A program made the position numbers and the translations under genes. Below the pieces are notes generated by a model. That model saw nothing but the letters and a program-made list of their open reading frames with translations. It had not been told where the DNA came from and did no database searches. Shown here piece after piece: positions 25,210 through 36,676 of a stretch of DNA of 64,000 nucleotides. The DNA comes from Trichopria drosophilae (taxonomy: Eukaryota; Arthropoda; Insecta; Hymenoptera; Diapriidae), in the NCBI GenBank assembly GCA_030407085.1, contig CM059584.1:121620501-121684500 (forward strand), read 5' to 3'. Numbering within the stretch: position 1 is the first letter of the stretch; the number at the start of each line of letters is the position of its first letter.

Positions 25210-26839
25210 ATAAATAATTTTCATAGAAAGGGTGAATGAATTTTTATATAAGTCCATGTCTTATAGGTTTCAAGTCTGCTTTTATTGAATCTGAAGACCA
25301 TTTACCAATACATTTAGTCGTTTTTCCAATATGGCGCCCAGAATGGCAGAAACAGATAGTAATTTCTTAAATTAAAATCCTTTTTTGTATATAACTATAG
25401 TTCAATCGATTTCCACTTTTAGATCTGATGGAGTAACTGGTTGCACTAAAATATAGTGTAATGCGCATTCTAGAATTCAAAATGTCGACATTTTTAACAA
25501 AATGTTGGTTATTCAATTGTAAAACTTTTATATATGAACATACATTCAATACCATTTGATAAAAGATGGTTTTCTACATCATCGATCGCAAATCACTTTC
25601 CAAATTTTCAAAATGCAAAATGACGGATCCCATATGGCGGTCAAAAATGCAAAACTTTTATCAAATTTTGTAAAAAGGAGCATACGTAGTTTCTTCCGGT
25701 TCCTAATTCCGAATACGTCGTCAGATTTTCGAAATTTAAAATGGCGAATCCAATATGGCGGTTAAAAATGTGAAATTTTTATAAATTTTTGTAAAAATAT
25801 GTATAGAGGAGTTTTTGAGGGTCTTGATCACAAATCCGTTGTTAGATTTTCGAAATTCAAAATGGAGAATCCAATATGGTGGACGAAAAGTCAATATTTT
25901 TTTTAAATTTTAGACACGATTATCATCATTTTTATACCATCATCATTTAACATTCTTACATCTACTACTGGTAAAAGGACTACTGGTCTATTGGGCATCA
26001 ATAGTGATACTAAATTAATTCTTCAATAGTGATGAGAAAGTACTTCTTCGCATCAATGTCGATTTTTGAATCTCTGACAACGAATTCGAGATTAGACAAA
26101 AAATAGCTATAAAAGATACACTAAAGTATTCGTTATCCGGAGAACTCAAAGACCTCCAGATATAAATTTTCGAATCAATCGAGTAAATTTAAAATATTGA
26201 ATTCGAAAAATCTAACTACGGATTCCTAGTCCAGGATCTCAAAAAAAAAGGCCCTTAATGCATTTTTGTTTTTAATTTCAATTTCAACATATTGCACGGG
26301 CATTTCGAATTTCGAAAATCTGACAACGAATTCGGAATCAGGAACCTCAACAAACAACGTATGCTCCTTTTTGCAAAATTTGATAAAAGTTTTGAATTTT
26401 TTACCGCTATATTGGATCAGCCATTTTAAATTTTGAACATTTGAAAACTGATTCGTCATCGAGGTTAAGGAAAACCATCTTTTATCAATTGGTATTAAAT
26501 GTATTTTCATTTACAAAAGTATTACAACTGAATAACGAAAATTTTGTTAAAAATTACGCCATTTTATCTTTTGGTACAACCAATTACTCCACCAGATCTA
26601 AAATTGGAAATCGATTTTGCTACAGTTTCATATAAAAAAAAAAAAGGATTTTAATTTAAGAAATTACTATGTTTTTCGGTTTTTTGCCATTCTGGGCAAT
26701 TACGGGCTTTTGCCATATTGAACAAACCACTAAAGATATTGAGGAGAATAGACTGCACATTGAGAACGAGCAGACTTGAAATCTATAAGATATGGACTTA
26801 TATAAAAATTTTCTCACCCTTTCTATGAAAATTATTTAT
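25210..26839. mobile_element. Large foldback element, about 1.63 kb, arms about 0.8 kb
   Basis: The left end ATAAATAATTTTCATAGAAA and the complement of the right end match, followed by GGGTGA and TTTTTATATAAGTCCAT. Further in, paired blocks include TTTCAAGTCTGC and CAGATCTAAAATTGG against CCACTTTTAGATCTGATGG. The arms contain repeated GGCGGATCCAATATGGCGG-type units, plus-oriented on the left (25620, 25740, 25862) and minus-oriented on the right (26390-26420). The centre is near 26024. All ORFs here are repeat by-products. Confidence 0.7.
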
Positions 26840-26887
26840 CCACAAAATGGCGACAGTTATGCCATTTCAGGACGAAACGGATTAAGT

Positions 26888-27224
26888 AGATATTTCTTAC
26901 CAAACTTATACCAGTTTTAATACGTCTGTTAAATCTCATCGTAATTTGTGTATTTTTAAATTTGCAATATTTTGCAGTGCATCCTTCGAAAAAGTGGGCT
27001 TTGATGGCGTAAATATTGCTAAGAAAGAGCACTTCAAGCGACCCTCAAGATTGCTTATGCGTTGATTTTGAGACCTCTACAAGATCTCTCAAATATGACG
27101 AAGACAAGCATAAGGAACACCTTTTAATTACTGATACTTTAGGATATCTCATCAAAGACCTGTTCAAGAGATCATTTTGGGAGTGTCTTCTTACACCGGT
27201 CTTCACGGGTGGTATAACATGATT
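26888..27224. other. Non-coding, nothing firm
   Basis: Positions 27016-27222 are open in one plus frame and part is open on the minus strand. I recognise no protein in either, and the plus frame ends close to the repeat at 27225. Confidence 0.35.
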
Positions 27225-27345
27225 TCTAGCTAGGGAGCAAAATGAATTTAACCGGGAGCAAAATAAGTTTCTCTCACTCCATTCCCAAAATACTATTTTG
27301 CTCCCTATATCGCGAGAACGTTGTATTGCAGGTTTTATGCGAAAC
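27225..27345. repeat. Short dispersed palindromic repeat, copy 2 (GGGAGCAAAAT)
   Basis: Motifs AGGGAGCAAAATGAATT, CGGGAGCAAAATAAG and the opposite ACTATTTTGCTCCCT lie within 90 bases, as at 595-715. The shared consensus and mixed orientation indicate the same family. Confidence 0.6.
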
Positions 27346-27954
27346 AAAGTGTACCGGTGGTATTTTCAAACAAGAGAATGAACCAATTTTGCTTTTTTAC
27401 CTCGAGTTTTTTAAGATATAGAGGAAAATTTACCGAGATTGCTCAATTTTATTAAACCTCCTTCGCTTTTAGTAAACCTCAATCAGCTGATATATATAAC
27501 ATTAATTGCAATTTATAAAAAGCACGCGACCATTTGCTTCAAGATATAATTTAAATCAAAATTGCCATTAACAAATTCATTAATAAGATCATTAATTTTA
27601 CTACTAATATATTATCATCGTGTGAACATTTAATTCTGAAGACCATTTATCAATATCAGCATTTGTTTATTTGAGTATCGTTTTTATTGAATTACAAAAT
27701 GTACTAGTACTGACGCTTAACCCAACGTCCAAATGTCCGCATTTTCTGAATGATTTTCAGCGGCTCTTATTTGTATCAAATCTGTGATCTTTCAGAATCT
27801 GATATCATAATTCTTTAAACATAAAAACAAAAGAAGTTATATTTCTTAATTTTAAAAAATTACGATTTTTTCCACTCAAACGTGTTCTTCAATTTATATT
27901 TTCACGCCGAAATCGGATAATGATCTAGATAGTAACAATTTTCCGTCTTATGGG

Positions 27955-29240
27955 GGGTGACCATTTTGAAATTTCAGATGGCGATGTCCAATATGATGGC
28001 TCAAAGCCGAAAAATTTATGCTATTTCAAATTCTGCCAAGTATAACAATGTATTTTGATGACATTTCCTCAAATTTTGGTATATTGTGGTATTTGTGGTC
28101 GCTGATTGCCAATTTCTTATGAGATTTCTCAAATCAAAATGGCGGATCCAATATGACAGTTCGAGTTCTGAAAAATGCTTGCATTTTTAAGAAACTCTAT
28201 ACTAGACCATTGTGAAAGTCCCCGATTTCGATTACGAACTCAGAATTGCAAAATTGAAAATGGCGGATCCAAAATGGAGGATAGAAATACAAAAATAATT
28301 TAATTGGGATGAAACTCGGTATACCGATGATTTTCGGCAATATGGTATGTAATTGTAGTACAAATAAGATTCAAACTGTAATCGGTAAAATAAATTGTAC
28401 AAATATCAAACGGTGTTCTTGTAGAACACAAAAAATGTGCACTCAATGCAATAATTATAAATGTTCCACTTGTCTATATAGTGTATTCCCAAATACAAAA
28501 TAATATTTATGTAAGGTTATAAACTATAGAGAAATTATGAAAAATTGTATAAATAAAAATGAAAAAAAAAAATAGAAAAAAGGGTAAAAATTATATAAAA
28601 TAGAAAAAAAAGGCTTTTATACGTCAACCTCCTCGCGGCAAGAGTCCAACAACGGAGATATTATCGACGGATAATCGACGTATTCGTTTCATTGACGAAT
28701 TTTTTCTCGTGAGTTTACCATTTCGAATCCGCCATTTTGATTTAATATATTCTCCGTCCGTGATCATGACATGCGGCCCAAAGAATATCAATATATCGAG
28801 TTTTATCTTAAGCGAACTATTTTCTATCCTCCATTATGGATCCGCTATTCTGAATTTTGCAATTTTTAGTACATAATCGAATTTGGGGGCTTCCAAAACC
28901 TTCTAGTATCCAGATTCATAAAAATCCAGGCACTTTCCAGAATTAGAACCGCCATATTACATCCTTAATGCTGAATTTGGGAAATTAGATAACAAATTCG
29001 CGATCAGCGACCCGAAAAAAACCCTATATAGAAATTTTACTAAAATCGAAAATGATTGTTTATTTTCGTCCGCTACATTGAACCCCCATTTTGAATTTGG
29101 AAAATATGACGACAGCTCCGCAATCAGCGACCCAGAAAAACACTATATACAAAATTTTACTAAAATAAAAAAATAGTGTTTATTTACTTCGCCGCATTGG
29201 ATCCACCATTTTGAGTGTTGTAAATCTGACGATTAAATTT
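27955..29240. mobile_element. Foldback element with ~120-bp subrepeats and a Cys-rich ORF between the arms
   Basis: The left arm (about 27955-28320) has plus-oriented units such as CAAAATGGCGGATCCAATAT at 28135 and AAAATGGCGGATCCAAAATG at 28257. The right arm (about 28700-29240) has minus-oriented units: TTTCGAATCCGCCATTTTGA, CCGCCATATTACATCC, and GATCCACCATTTTGAG. Each minus unit is followed by the ATCAGCGACCC-type block. The middle (28500-28620) is A-rich. The ORF at 28309-28503 begins inside the left arm and runs into unique sequence. Confidence 0.6.
28309..28503 (+). CDS. Hypothetical 64-residue cysteine-rich ORF inside a foldback element
   Basis: An ATG-started frame encodes 64 residues. 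About the first 16 come from the foldback arm subrepeat. The rest is unique and dense in cysteine: nine Cys within about 45 residues, including a CNC, an INC and the cluster KRCSCRTQKMCTQC followed by NNYKCSTC. The spacing is loosely like small zinc- or metal-binding CXC modules, such as those at the ends of some transposase-like insect proteins. That resemblance is weak and I assign no function. It could be the decayed end of a gene once carried by the element, or chance. There is no recognised upstream promoter. Confidence 0.25.
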   Translation: MKLGIPMIFGNMVCNCSTNKIQTVIGKINCTNIKRCSCRTQKMCTQCNNYKCSTCLYSVFPNTK

Positions 29241-29769
29241 GGATATTTTCCTGCAGTAAAATAATTTTCTTTGTCAATGGATTTCAATAACCAAAATGTA
29301 AATATTAATGCAGTATTTGTATTCACAGACCTTCAAACCCCATGTTTACCATGCATTATAGAGATCTTGCAGTACATTCATTATTTTTTTTTATTAGTTT
29401 TCATACTTTCTGCAAAAGACATCCGCATGCCTAGTTTCGACATGTCTTATGGAAAAGATAATGAAAGTATTTAGCAATAAGTAAAGTGCAATTTCGAAAT
29501 TATCCATATTACAATACATTCTTCCTTCATCTTTTTATTGGATACGTGAAAATTCTTAAATAAGTTAAAAGTTTTACCCAATGCTGAAAAGATTTTCAGT
29601 GTGCAAACTTTCAATTAACAAATAATTTAATTTAACACGTTAAAGAAGAGAATTCAATCTACAAGCTGAATAATGAAATATTAATAAATATTTTCATAAA
29701 TTTCTCATTTTCATATAAACCAAACAGCAACCTAATAATGTTACCACATTTTTAAGAATACTATATCTA

Positions 29770-30103
29770 CAGTGGTCCCTCCGCAAATTGAATACCCTTC
29801 AATCTAAACGAAAAACATGGCGTCGATATTCTGCAATTTGTACATTCCATTTGTCTCGCTATCCCCACCACAGCTTTTTACCCCCCCCCCCCCACCCCAC
29901 ATGGACATGAACTATCTGGCTGTGTGCATAAAGCATACAATGTGTATGCGAAACAAGGAACGCGGAATTTTGTATTTCGCATGTGCACTGTACGGAAGGG
30001 GAAATTTTGCAGATGGATACTTTGAAGCGGTGGGGGTGTTCAAATTGCACAATAAAGATGGCGGTTTGAAATCAGCCCTGTTCAGATTACGGAGGGACCA
30101 CTG
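29770..30103. mobile_element. TA-flanked MITE, CAGTGGTCCCTCCG ends (Tc1/mariner or pogo type)
   Basis: The left end CAGTGGTCCCTCCGCAAATT and the complemented right end CAGTGGTCCCTCCGTAATCT are inverted copies, each bordered by TA (29768-29769 and 30104-30105). At 334 bp it cannot encode a transposase. A C-run of about 14 bases lies inside at 29880. The overlapping ORFs on both strands are by-products. Confidence 0.75.
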
Positions 30104-31479
30104 TACAAAAAAATGTTCTAATAAGAATGGAGAGTTGTCCACAATGTGATCTGATGAAAAAATTCGATTCATTTAATGTTATCATATGAAATAACGGAAC
30201 TAGTGGAGTTTCTTCGGGACTCGTTAGGTGGCGTCTTAGTCAATAAATGAAATGGTCAACATACAGAAGAACGAATATAAAAATTAGAAAAACAGTGAGT
30301 GAAAGCCAGCTTCGTTTTGGATTTAATCGCCACCAAACATACCAAAAAAGTAAATTGTATTTGATATGTACTTTTCGCCTTATCCATACATGTATTTTTG
30401 TTAATACTAATATGAAAAATTATATTAGGTGCGAATTATGTGTACACTTTCGCAATAGCGAATAAAATAATTACAAACTTTAATTTCATATGATCATAGC
30501 AAATACAATGTAAAAGCTTTCGACGATTTGTGCCGATCCAATTATAAAATTTATATCATAACATCTGACGATTTTACCTACATCAAGATTAAAGGCGGGG
30601 CGTCAAATAGCCACGCAAATTTAGGTATTGAATAGACGTTAGGTAGGAGTACCTCGAGTTTCAAACCTCTTCGACTTAATGGGCTCATCGTGCCTGCAGA
30701 TAGGGGCATTGTGCTCTTCCATTCATCTGCAATTTAGGAACAAACCCACTGTGTTTTCTATGAAGGAGGCATAATGGACTGTCTAGTCATCTCACTTGAC
30801 GGTAGTGAAACAGACTGATTGGTGAACCGGAAAAGAAAACAAAAGTCCACTTTCGTTGCAAAACTTGTGCCCTGGATTAATCAGCAATGTTACCAATGTG
30901 TCGAATTGTCATAAACAAATAAATACATTACGTCAGGTATATCGATTTCCACTCAAATTACAAGTATGAATAGGTCTCCAAAAGGTATCAAAATAATGGC
31001 TTGAAGGTATATGTAATTCCGATTAAAATGGCCTATTTGTTTCCTTGAATTGGTTAACATTTAACTGCGATTACTGTACTTTACGATCTTTTGAATTTTA
31101 AGTAAAATTTAAATGTATAGTTAAACTTTGAATCGTTGCCTAAAATATCACGCAATAACAAAAATGGAAGATGGCGAGGTTGAGAAAGAAGTAATTGAAA
31201 ATTTTCAAAACTTAAAAATGTTTACTTTATCTTTTCGGTTTATAAAAGTCATTATTTGTTTCGCGATTAAGTGACCGACGTTAATCTGCAAGCATTGAAG
31301 GAGCTTTTACTTTGAAAACGGATTTTGGAAGGCTGTTAATTCCGGATGGAATCTTTCACCCTGTTCGTCACTGAGTTGGCCAAGATTTGCGGAAACGAAA
31401 TTTAAATGCAAATGCAGAAAATGAATCTTGATCGTCATGTTGCAATTCATTTCAACAATTCGTGGACTACGTTTACGTA
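30104..31479. other. AT-rich non-coding, nothing recognised
   Basis: A somewhat GC-richer stretch at 30595-30870 shows no recognisable protein or RNA. The rest is AT-rich. Confidence 0.4.
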
Positions 31480-31501
31480 CACTGTTAGAAATTTCTGTAG
31501 T

Positions 31502-31622
31502 AATTTTCTGAAACATGTAACCGAAGCTTTTTACGGTTACCGTTTCAGAATTTTACGAAACATGAACAGAAATTTCGGAAACGGTAACCGTAAAAAGCTT
31601 CGGTTACATGTTTCAGAAAATT
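31502..31622. repeat. Perfect 45-bp inverted repeat with 31-base loop
   Basis: Positions 31502-31546 and 31578-31622 are exact inverted copies. The arms contain TGAAACATGTAACCGAAGC and TTTTTACGGTTACCGTTTC. The perfect match implies recent origin or repair by copying. It lies in the left part of the proposed outer element. Confidence 0.8.
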
Positions 31623-31854
31623 TTGTTACAGTTTCAGAATTTTCAATTACAATAACAGAATAGTATAAGGGGAGTAAAATTTGTTTGGTTTATCATATTT
31701 TTTTGTGTTTCTATGATTTATTGTCCTTCGTTTGGGGAATAGAAGGCTACCCTATTATTAGAAACAGAAAATTTAATAAAAACACCACTGTTTTGTAAAT
31801 GTGCATCAAGGTAGAAAAAATACGATATATATATACATATATATATATATATAT

Positions 31855-34047
31855 GAGACGATCCACGTCAACCGGATCAGTGCTACGGCCAAAATTTGAA
31901 GTAACCAAAAAAATCGACTAAGGGCTCATTTTAAAGCTTAAGGCATCTACTTTCGAATGCCGAAGGCGCCTTTGCAGAATTCAATATGGCAGCTCCAATA
32001 TGGCGCCAGAAAACTGCGAATTTCGGTGAAAAAAATTTAAAAACGTATCTAAAATAAAAAATTACTCCATATTTATAGTGCTATATATGTTTTTCGATGT
32101 ATTTTGACGCCCTAAACACGAATCGGGCGTTAGAATTTAGCTATTACCTCTTATTTTTTTTCTAACCTCAAAAAACTGGAAAAAGGGAGTAAAAATGTGG
32201 GTAAATTTACGAAAAAAAAGCAGAAACCTAAATTTTTCGTATCCTTCTCTTCTTTTATAAGAGGATAGAACGGTTGAATCCAAATCAACCGCCGGAATCA
32301 AGGTAACACGTCCCAGCCGTTTCTAACCTCAAAAAAATCAATCACCAATCAATATTTTCAATCTAATTCTAGGCTAAAGGTTCTGAGAAATCGAACAAAA
32401 TATGTTTAATAGTTTTCGATGTCGCTGATTACGAATTCGGTATCATATCTTTGAATTTCAAAATGGCGGCTCAAATATGGCGGATGATTAATCGAAAAAT
32501 TCAATTTTCGGAAATGTAAAAAATACTGTCGCATTTTTCTCGAAATTCTGAATAAAAGTACCTTTCGTGATTTTCTTCTAAAATCTATCGCTTCCAAGGA
32601 AAAAAATACCGAAGTTTATCCTTAAATTAGAATTCATATGGTTCTAAGGGTTTTCGGAGCCGCTGATTATACAGTCCTGAAAATTTTCTACATTTTTAAA
32701 CTTAATCTTAATGCCTTCCTATGTATTTGGTACTAAAAAGCCGAAGAGAAAAAAATCCGTGAGCCCGTCACTCAAACGTGATCTCTAACACGGAAAAGTT
32801 ATTTTGCACGAACTTCATATTTGTTTCGTTTCTCGCAAGCAAAATGTGCCGAGCGAAACTATGAGTAGAGCGGCCTCGGCTAGCTGGATCTATTCGTTTT
32901 AACAGGCTGTTCATTTCCAGTAACGACTTCTTTACGATAGTTTTTTTTTCTAAGATCTTGGGTGTTCTCATAATATCGATTTATATTTAATAACGGTCCT
33001 TTTCCTCAGTATGGGAAACAATAGCGACGATGGAGACAAAACACAAAAGTTGCATTCAAAAAGGTGTGTTAACTGGCTGGTTCACCATTCGATCTTGCCT
33101 TTGCCGGCTGGTTCACCATTCGATCTTGCCTTAATTGGCCGGATCACCATTCGATCTTGCCTTTGCTGGCTGGTTCACCATTCGATCTTGCCTTTGCCGG
33201 CTGGTTCACCATTCGATCTTGCCTTAATTGGCCGGATCACCATTCGATCTTGCCTTTGCTGGCTGGTTCACCATTCGATCTTGCCTTTGCTGGCTGGTTC
33301 ACCATTCGATCTTGCCTTTGCTGGCTGGTTCACCATTCGATCTTGCCTTAATTGGCCGGATCACCCTTCGATCTTGCCTTTGCCGGCTGGTTCACCATTC
33401 GATCTTGCCTTAATTGGCCGGATCACCATTCGATCTTGCCTTAATTGGCCGGATCACCCTTCGATCTTGCCTTAATTGGCTGGTTCACCATTCGATCTTG
33501 CCTTTGCTGGCTGGTTCACCATTCGATCTTGCCTTTGCCGGCTGGTTCACCATTCGATCTTGCCTTAATTGGCCGGATCTCCCTTCGTCTCTTCATTTGC
33601 TGGCCGGGTCACCATTCGATCTTGCCTTTACTGGCCAGGTCACCCTTCGATTTAGTCTTTGGTGGGTGGGTCATCTTTCGATCGTACCTTCGCTGGTTGG
33701 GACACATTTTTACTCCCTTTTTCCAGTTTTTTGAGGTTAGAAAAAAAATTAGAGGTAGTAGCTAAATTCTAACGCCGGATTCGTGTTTAGTGCGTCAAAA
33801 TACATCGAAAAACATATATAGCACTATAAATATGGAGTAATTTTTTATTTTAGATACGTTTTTAAATTTTTTTCACCGATATTCGCAGTTTTCTGGCGCC
33901 ATATTGGAGCTGCCATATTGAATTCTGCAAAGGCGCCTTCGGCATTCGAAAGTAGATGCCTTAAGCTTTAAAATGAGCCCTTAGTCGATTTTTTTGGTTA
34001 CTTCAAATTTTGGCCGTAGCACTGATCCGGTTGACGTGGATCGTCTC
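31855..34047. mobile_element. 2.2-kb foldback element with ~344-bp terminal inverted repeats, inserted in (AT)n
   Basis: The left repeat (31855-32198) starts GAGACGATCCACGTCAACCG. The right repeat (33703-34047) is its near-perfect inverted copy, ending CGGTTGACGTGGATCGTCTC. Both outer borders are TATATA tracts, consistent with insertion at TA. The arms include the motif CAATATGGCAGCTCCAATAT, a form of the shared foldback subrepeat. The inner part holds decayed copies of that unit (32405-32490) and the 31-bp minisatellite at 33074-33703. No transposase is present. Confidence 0.85.
33074..33703 (+). repeat. Minisatellite, 31-bp unit, about 18-20 copies
   Basis: Two unit types alternate: one with CTTTGC(C/T)GGCTGGTTCACC and one with CTTAATTGGCCGGATCACC, both continuing ATTCGATCTTGC. 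The unit length of 31 is not a multiple of three, so all three frames stay open and each yields the same repeating peptide. This explains the overlapping long ORFs of up to 154 codons, and I do not call a gene. Units near the right end are degenerate. Confidence 0.9.
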
Positions 34048-34050
34048 ATA

Positions 34051-34129
<79 letters not shown>
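34048..34129. repeat. (AT)n microsatellite
   Basis: About 80 bases of almost pure AT alternation lie between the right end of the foldback and the left end of the mariner element. Both elements may have used TA targets in this tract. A shorter (AT)n tract borders the foldback on the left at 31825-31854. Confidence 0.9.
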
Positions 34130-34131
<2 letters not shown>

Positions 34132-34782
34132 CAGGGTGGCCGATTTATCTGAAGACATCGAAATATCTCGGGAACTATGCACAGAATCAAAAAAGTTGCC
34201 GGATGAAAGTTGTTCGACACGAAGGGGGGCATCCAGTGATAATTAAATTTACCCCCTCCCCCATCCCCTGGGGGTGGAGTGGGGGCAAAAACAATAAAAC
34301 TTAAATAGGAACCCCCAGTTTTTATTGCAGATTTGGATTCTCCGGAAAAAAGTACACCAATTTGACCTAGGAGCTATTGCATTTTGGTTCACAGGTGGCG
34401 CTGTAATCGATAAAAATCCAAATTTATCCGAAGACATTGAAATACCTCGAGAACTATGCACAGAATCAAAAAAGTTGTCGGATGAAAGTTGTTCGACACG
34501 AAGGGGGGCATCCAGTAATAATGAAATTTACCCCCTCCCCCATCCCCTGGGGGTGGCGTGGGGGCAAAAACAATAAAACTTAAATAGGAACCCCCAGTTT
34601 TTATTGCAGATTTGGATTCTCCAATATTGACAATTTTCGCCCGCGTAGCGGATATGGAATACGGTAATTCTAACAAAGCCGGGAAAAAATACATTTAGCG
34701 TTACCCAGGAACAACGACGTGGACGTAGTATTTTTCTGTTCCCTTTGGGGTGCTTGTTTTTTCTCACTGTTTCACTGTTCAC

Positions 34783-35847
34783 TTACTTGAGTAAGTGTTC
34801 GAAATGTTGACCTTCCACTTCAATGCATTTATTTATTCTTTCTTCAAATGACTTTATACATGATAGAATCATATCTGCAGAAATTTCTGCGCAAGCAGTT
34901 CTTATGCGTTCCACCATGTTTTCACGAGTCGTTGGTACTTGTTCATAAACCTTACCTGTTAGGTAATCCCATAGGAAGAAATCCAGAGATGTTAGATCAG
35001 GTGACCTCGCAGGCCAATTAATGGGGCCACCTCTACCAATCCACCTACCATTGTAATCACGGTCTAGTATTTCCCTTGCTACTCTTGAAAAATGTGTTGG
35101 TCAACCATCATGCTGAAACCACATTGTCCGTCGGACGTCCATAGCAACATCCTCAAGTAGTAATGGTACTTCTTGTTCTAGGAAATCTCGATATTTTGTT
35201 CCATTCAAATTACCTTCAAAGAAATAAGGACCAATGAGTTTATTTCCTATGATTCCACACCAAACGTTCACCGACCAAGGACGTTGATGATTAACTTGTC
35301 GTAACCAATGGGGATTTTCTACGCTCCAATAATGCATATTATGCCTATTGACGCCACCATGGTTCGTGAATGTAGATTCATCTGAAAATAATACATTAGC
35401 AAAGAAATTGTGGTTCGTTTGCATTTTTTAAAATGCCCATTCACAAAACACCACGCGGTTATGAAAATCATGGCCATCTAGTTCCTGGTGCAGTGAAATG
35501 TGATATGGGTGAAACTTATGACGATGCAATATTCTTTGAATACTGTCTCTGGAAATGCCGGAATCGCGATGTAATTGTCGTGTGCTTACATGTGGATTTT
35601 GGTGAATAGCTGCTAGTACAGCTACTTCGTTAGCTTCTCCTGTAACTTTTAATCTTCGCTTCCTTTTTTTCATTTGTACGCTGCCATCAGAGTGAAAGGC
35701 ATTCACAACTTTGTAAAAAAAAGAACGCGAGCGAGCATTGTCTGGAAAACGCTCAGCATACAACGCAACAGCATCGTCAATATTCCTCTTACATTCACCA
35801 TAAATAAGAATCATTTCGATTTTTTCGGGAACTGTAGCAGGATTCAT
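34783..35847 (-). pseudogene. Mariner-family transposase with DUF4817-like N-terminus, two in-frame stops
   Basis: The frame from the ATG at 35847 to the TAA at 34783 is 355 codons long without frameshift. It is interrupted by a TAA at 35425-35427 and a TGA just after the HDG motif (35098-35100). The N-terminal third has the helix-turn-helix pattern of DUF4817 proteins: IEMILIYGECKRN, then VSTRQLHRDSGISRDSIQRI. The catalytic DDE/D domain is readable: FSDEST (first D), FQHDG (second D) and RSPDLTSLDFFLW (third D). About 36 residues separate the second and third D. An upstream in-frame TTG would add nine codons. The enzyme normally cuts and rejoins the element at its ends. This copy cannot make a full protein. 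Confidence 0.85.
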
Positions 35848-36638
35848 TTTTAACTTGCAATTCGATTTAAGCAATAAAGGGTAGACAAAAAATAGTCACG
35901 TAAACGGAAAGTTGTTATTCTAAAAGCAAAGTGACCTCCGACCGAATTACTACCAATACAATAGACTTCAAAAACAGTCTTACACTGAGAGACCGTGAAT
36001 ACTAAATTTTAATATGGGGATTAGAAAGTCGCGATATCCATTTACTTCCCTTCAGGAAAGTAGAGAAAAATGTAGGTGAACTGGTTACGTGTGACTCAAC
36101 TTATGTATAAAATGATATGCTACTTTATTTTCGAGTTATGTCGCCCTCTAGCGTTATGTAACAGAACCGGCGCCGGTGATGGCCGAAATGCAAGCGATGT
36201 ACATGTATGAAACCACATGAGTTCTCTCGGGGTCCGGTAGATGGCGACGAAATCCCCAAATGAAGTAAGAGTTTCGTTTTGTTTAATAGAAGCTGGTTTG
36301 ACCGTCAATGCTCAGCTTATTTATTCTCATTTCGGAAAAAACATACAGAGAGAGAATGAATGAGCCGAGTGAAGGGACATGACGCGTTTTTTAATGGATT
36401 GCGTGATGTCCTCTTTTTGTTTATTAAATAATAAATTTAAAACCTAAAATGTAATTTTATTGAAGGTAGAAAACTTATTTATAAAATTGCTTCCATATTG
36501 TATGCACAATTTTTATGTAATCAGTTTTGATTTTTAATATGAAGAATATCAATTATTCATAATCTTAATTTTTCGAATGGACATTATTAAAATTTCATAT
36601 TCAGAATAACAATTTTCGCAATTGATATTACTAAATTC

Positions 36639-36676
36639 TAATATTAAAAATTCTAATATTAGAATTTTTAATATTA
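36639..36676. repeat. Perfect 38-bp palindrome
   Basis: The stretch reads the same on both strands, with centre TCTAATATTAGA. It is AT-only apart from four G/C bases. It lies just inside the right inverted repeat of the mariner element and may form a cruciform. Confidence 0.7.

Larger units (their letters stand above)
23480..26887. repeat. Perfect 30-bp inverted repeat pair enclosing 3.35 kb
   Basis: Positions 23480-23509 (CTTAATCCGTTTCGTCCTGA and on) and 26858-26887 are exact inverted copies. The right copy lies 18 bases outside the foldback at 25210-26839. The left copy is 1.7 kb away from that foldback's left end, and the foldback at 23660-24420 lies between. This looks like a foldback arm split by a later insertion. 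Confidence 0.65.

Noticed and set aside
33011..33475. 154-codon plus-strand ORF and its overlapping companions to 33765
   Set aside because: They are translations of a 31-bp tandem repeat whose three frames are all open. The peptide repeats follow from the DNA repeat, and no gene is needed to explain them.
34010..34246. ORFs rich in alternating Tyr and Ile
   Set aside because: They are translations of the (AT)n microsatellite running into the mariner end.
34249..34782. Overlapping ORFs within the mariner ends, and the mirror ones at 36693-36981
   Set aside because: They are translations of the 384-bp inverted repeats and their direct subrepeats, not genes.
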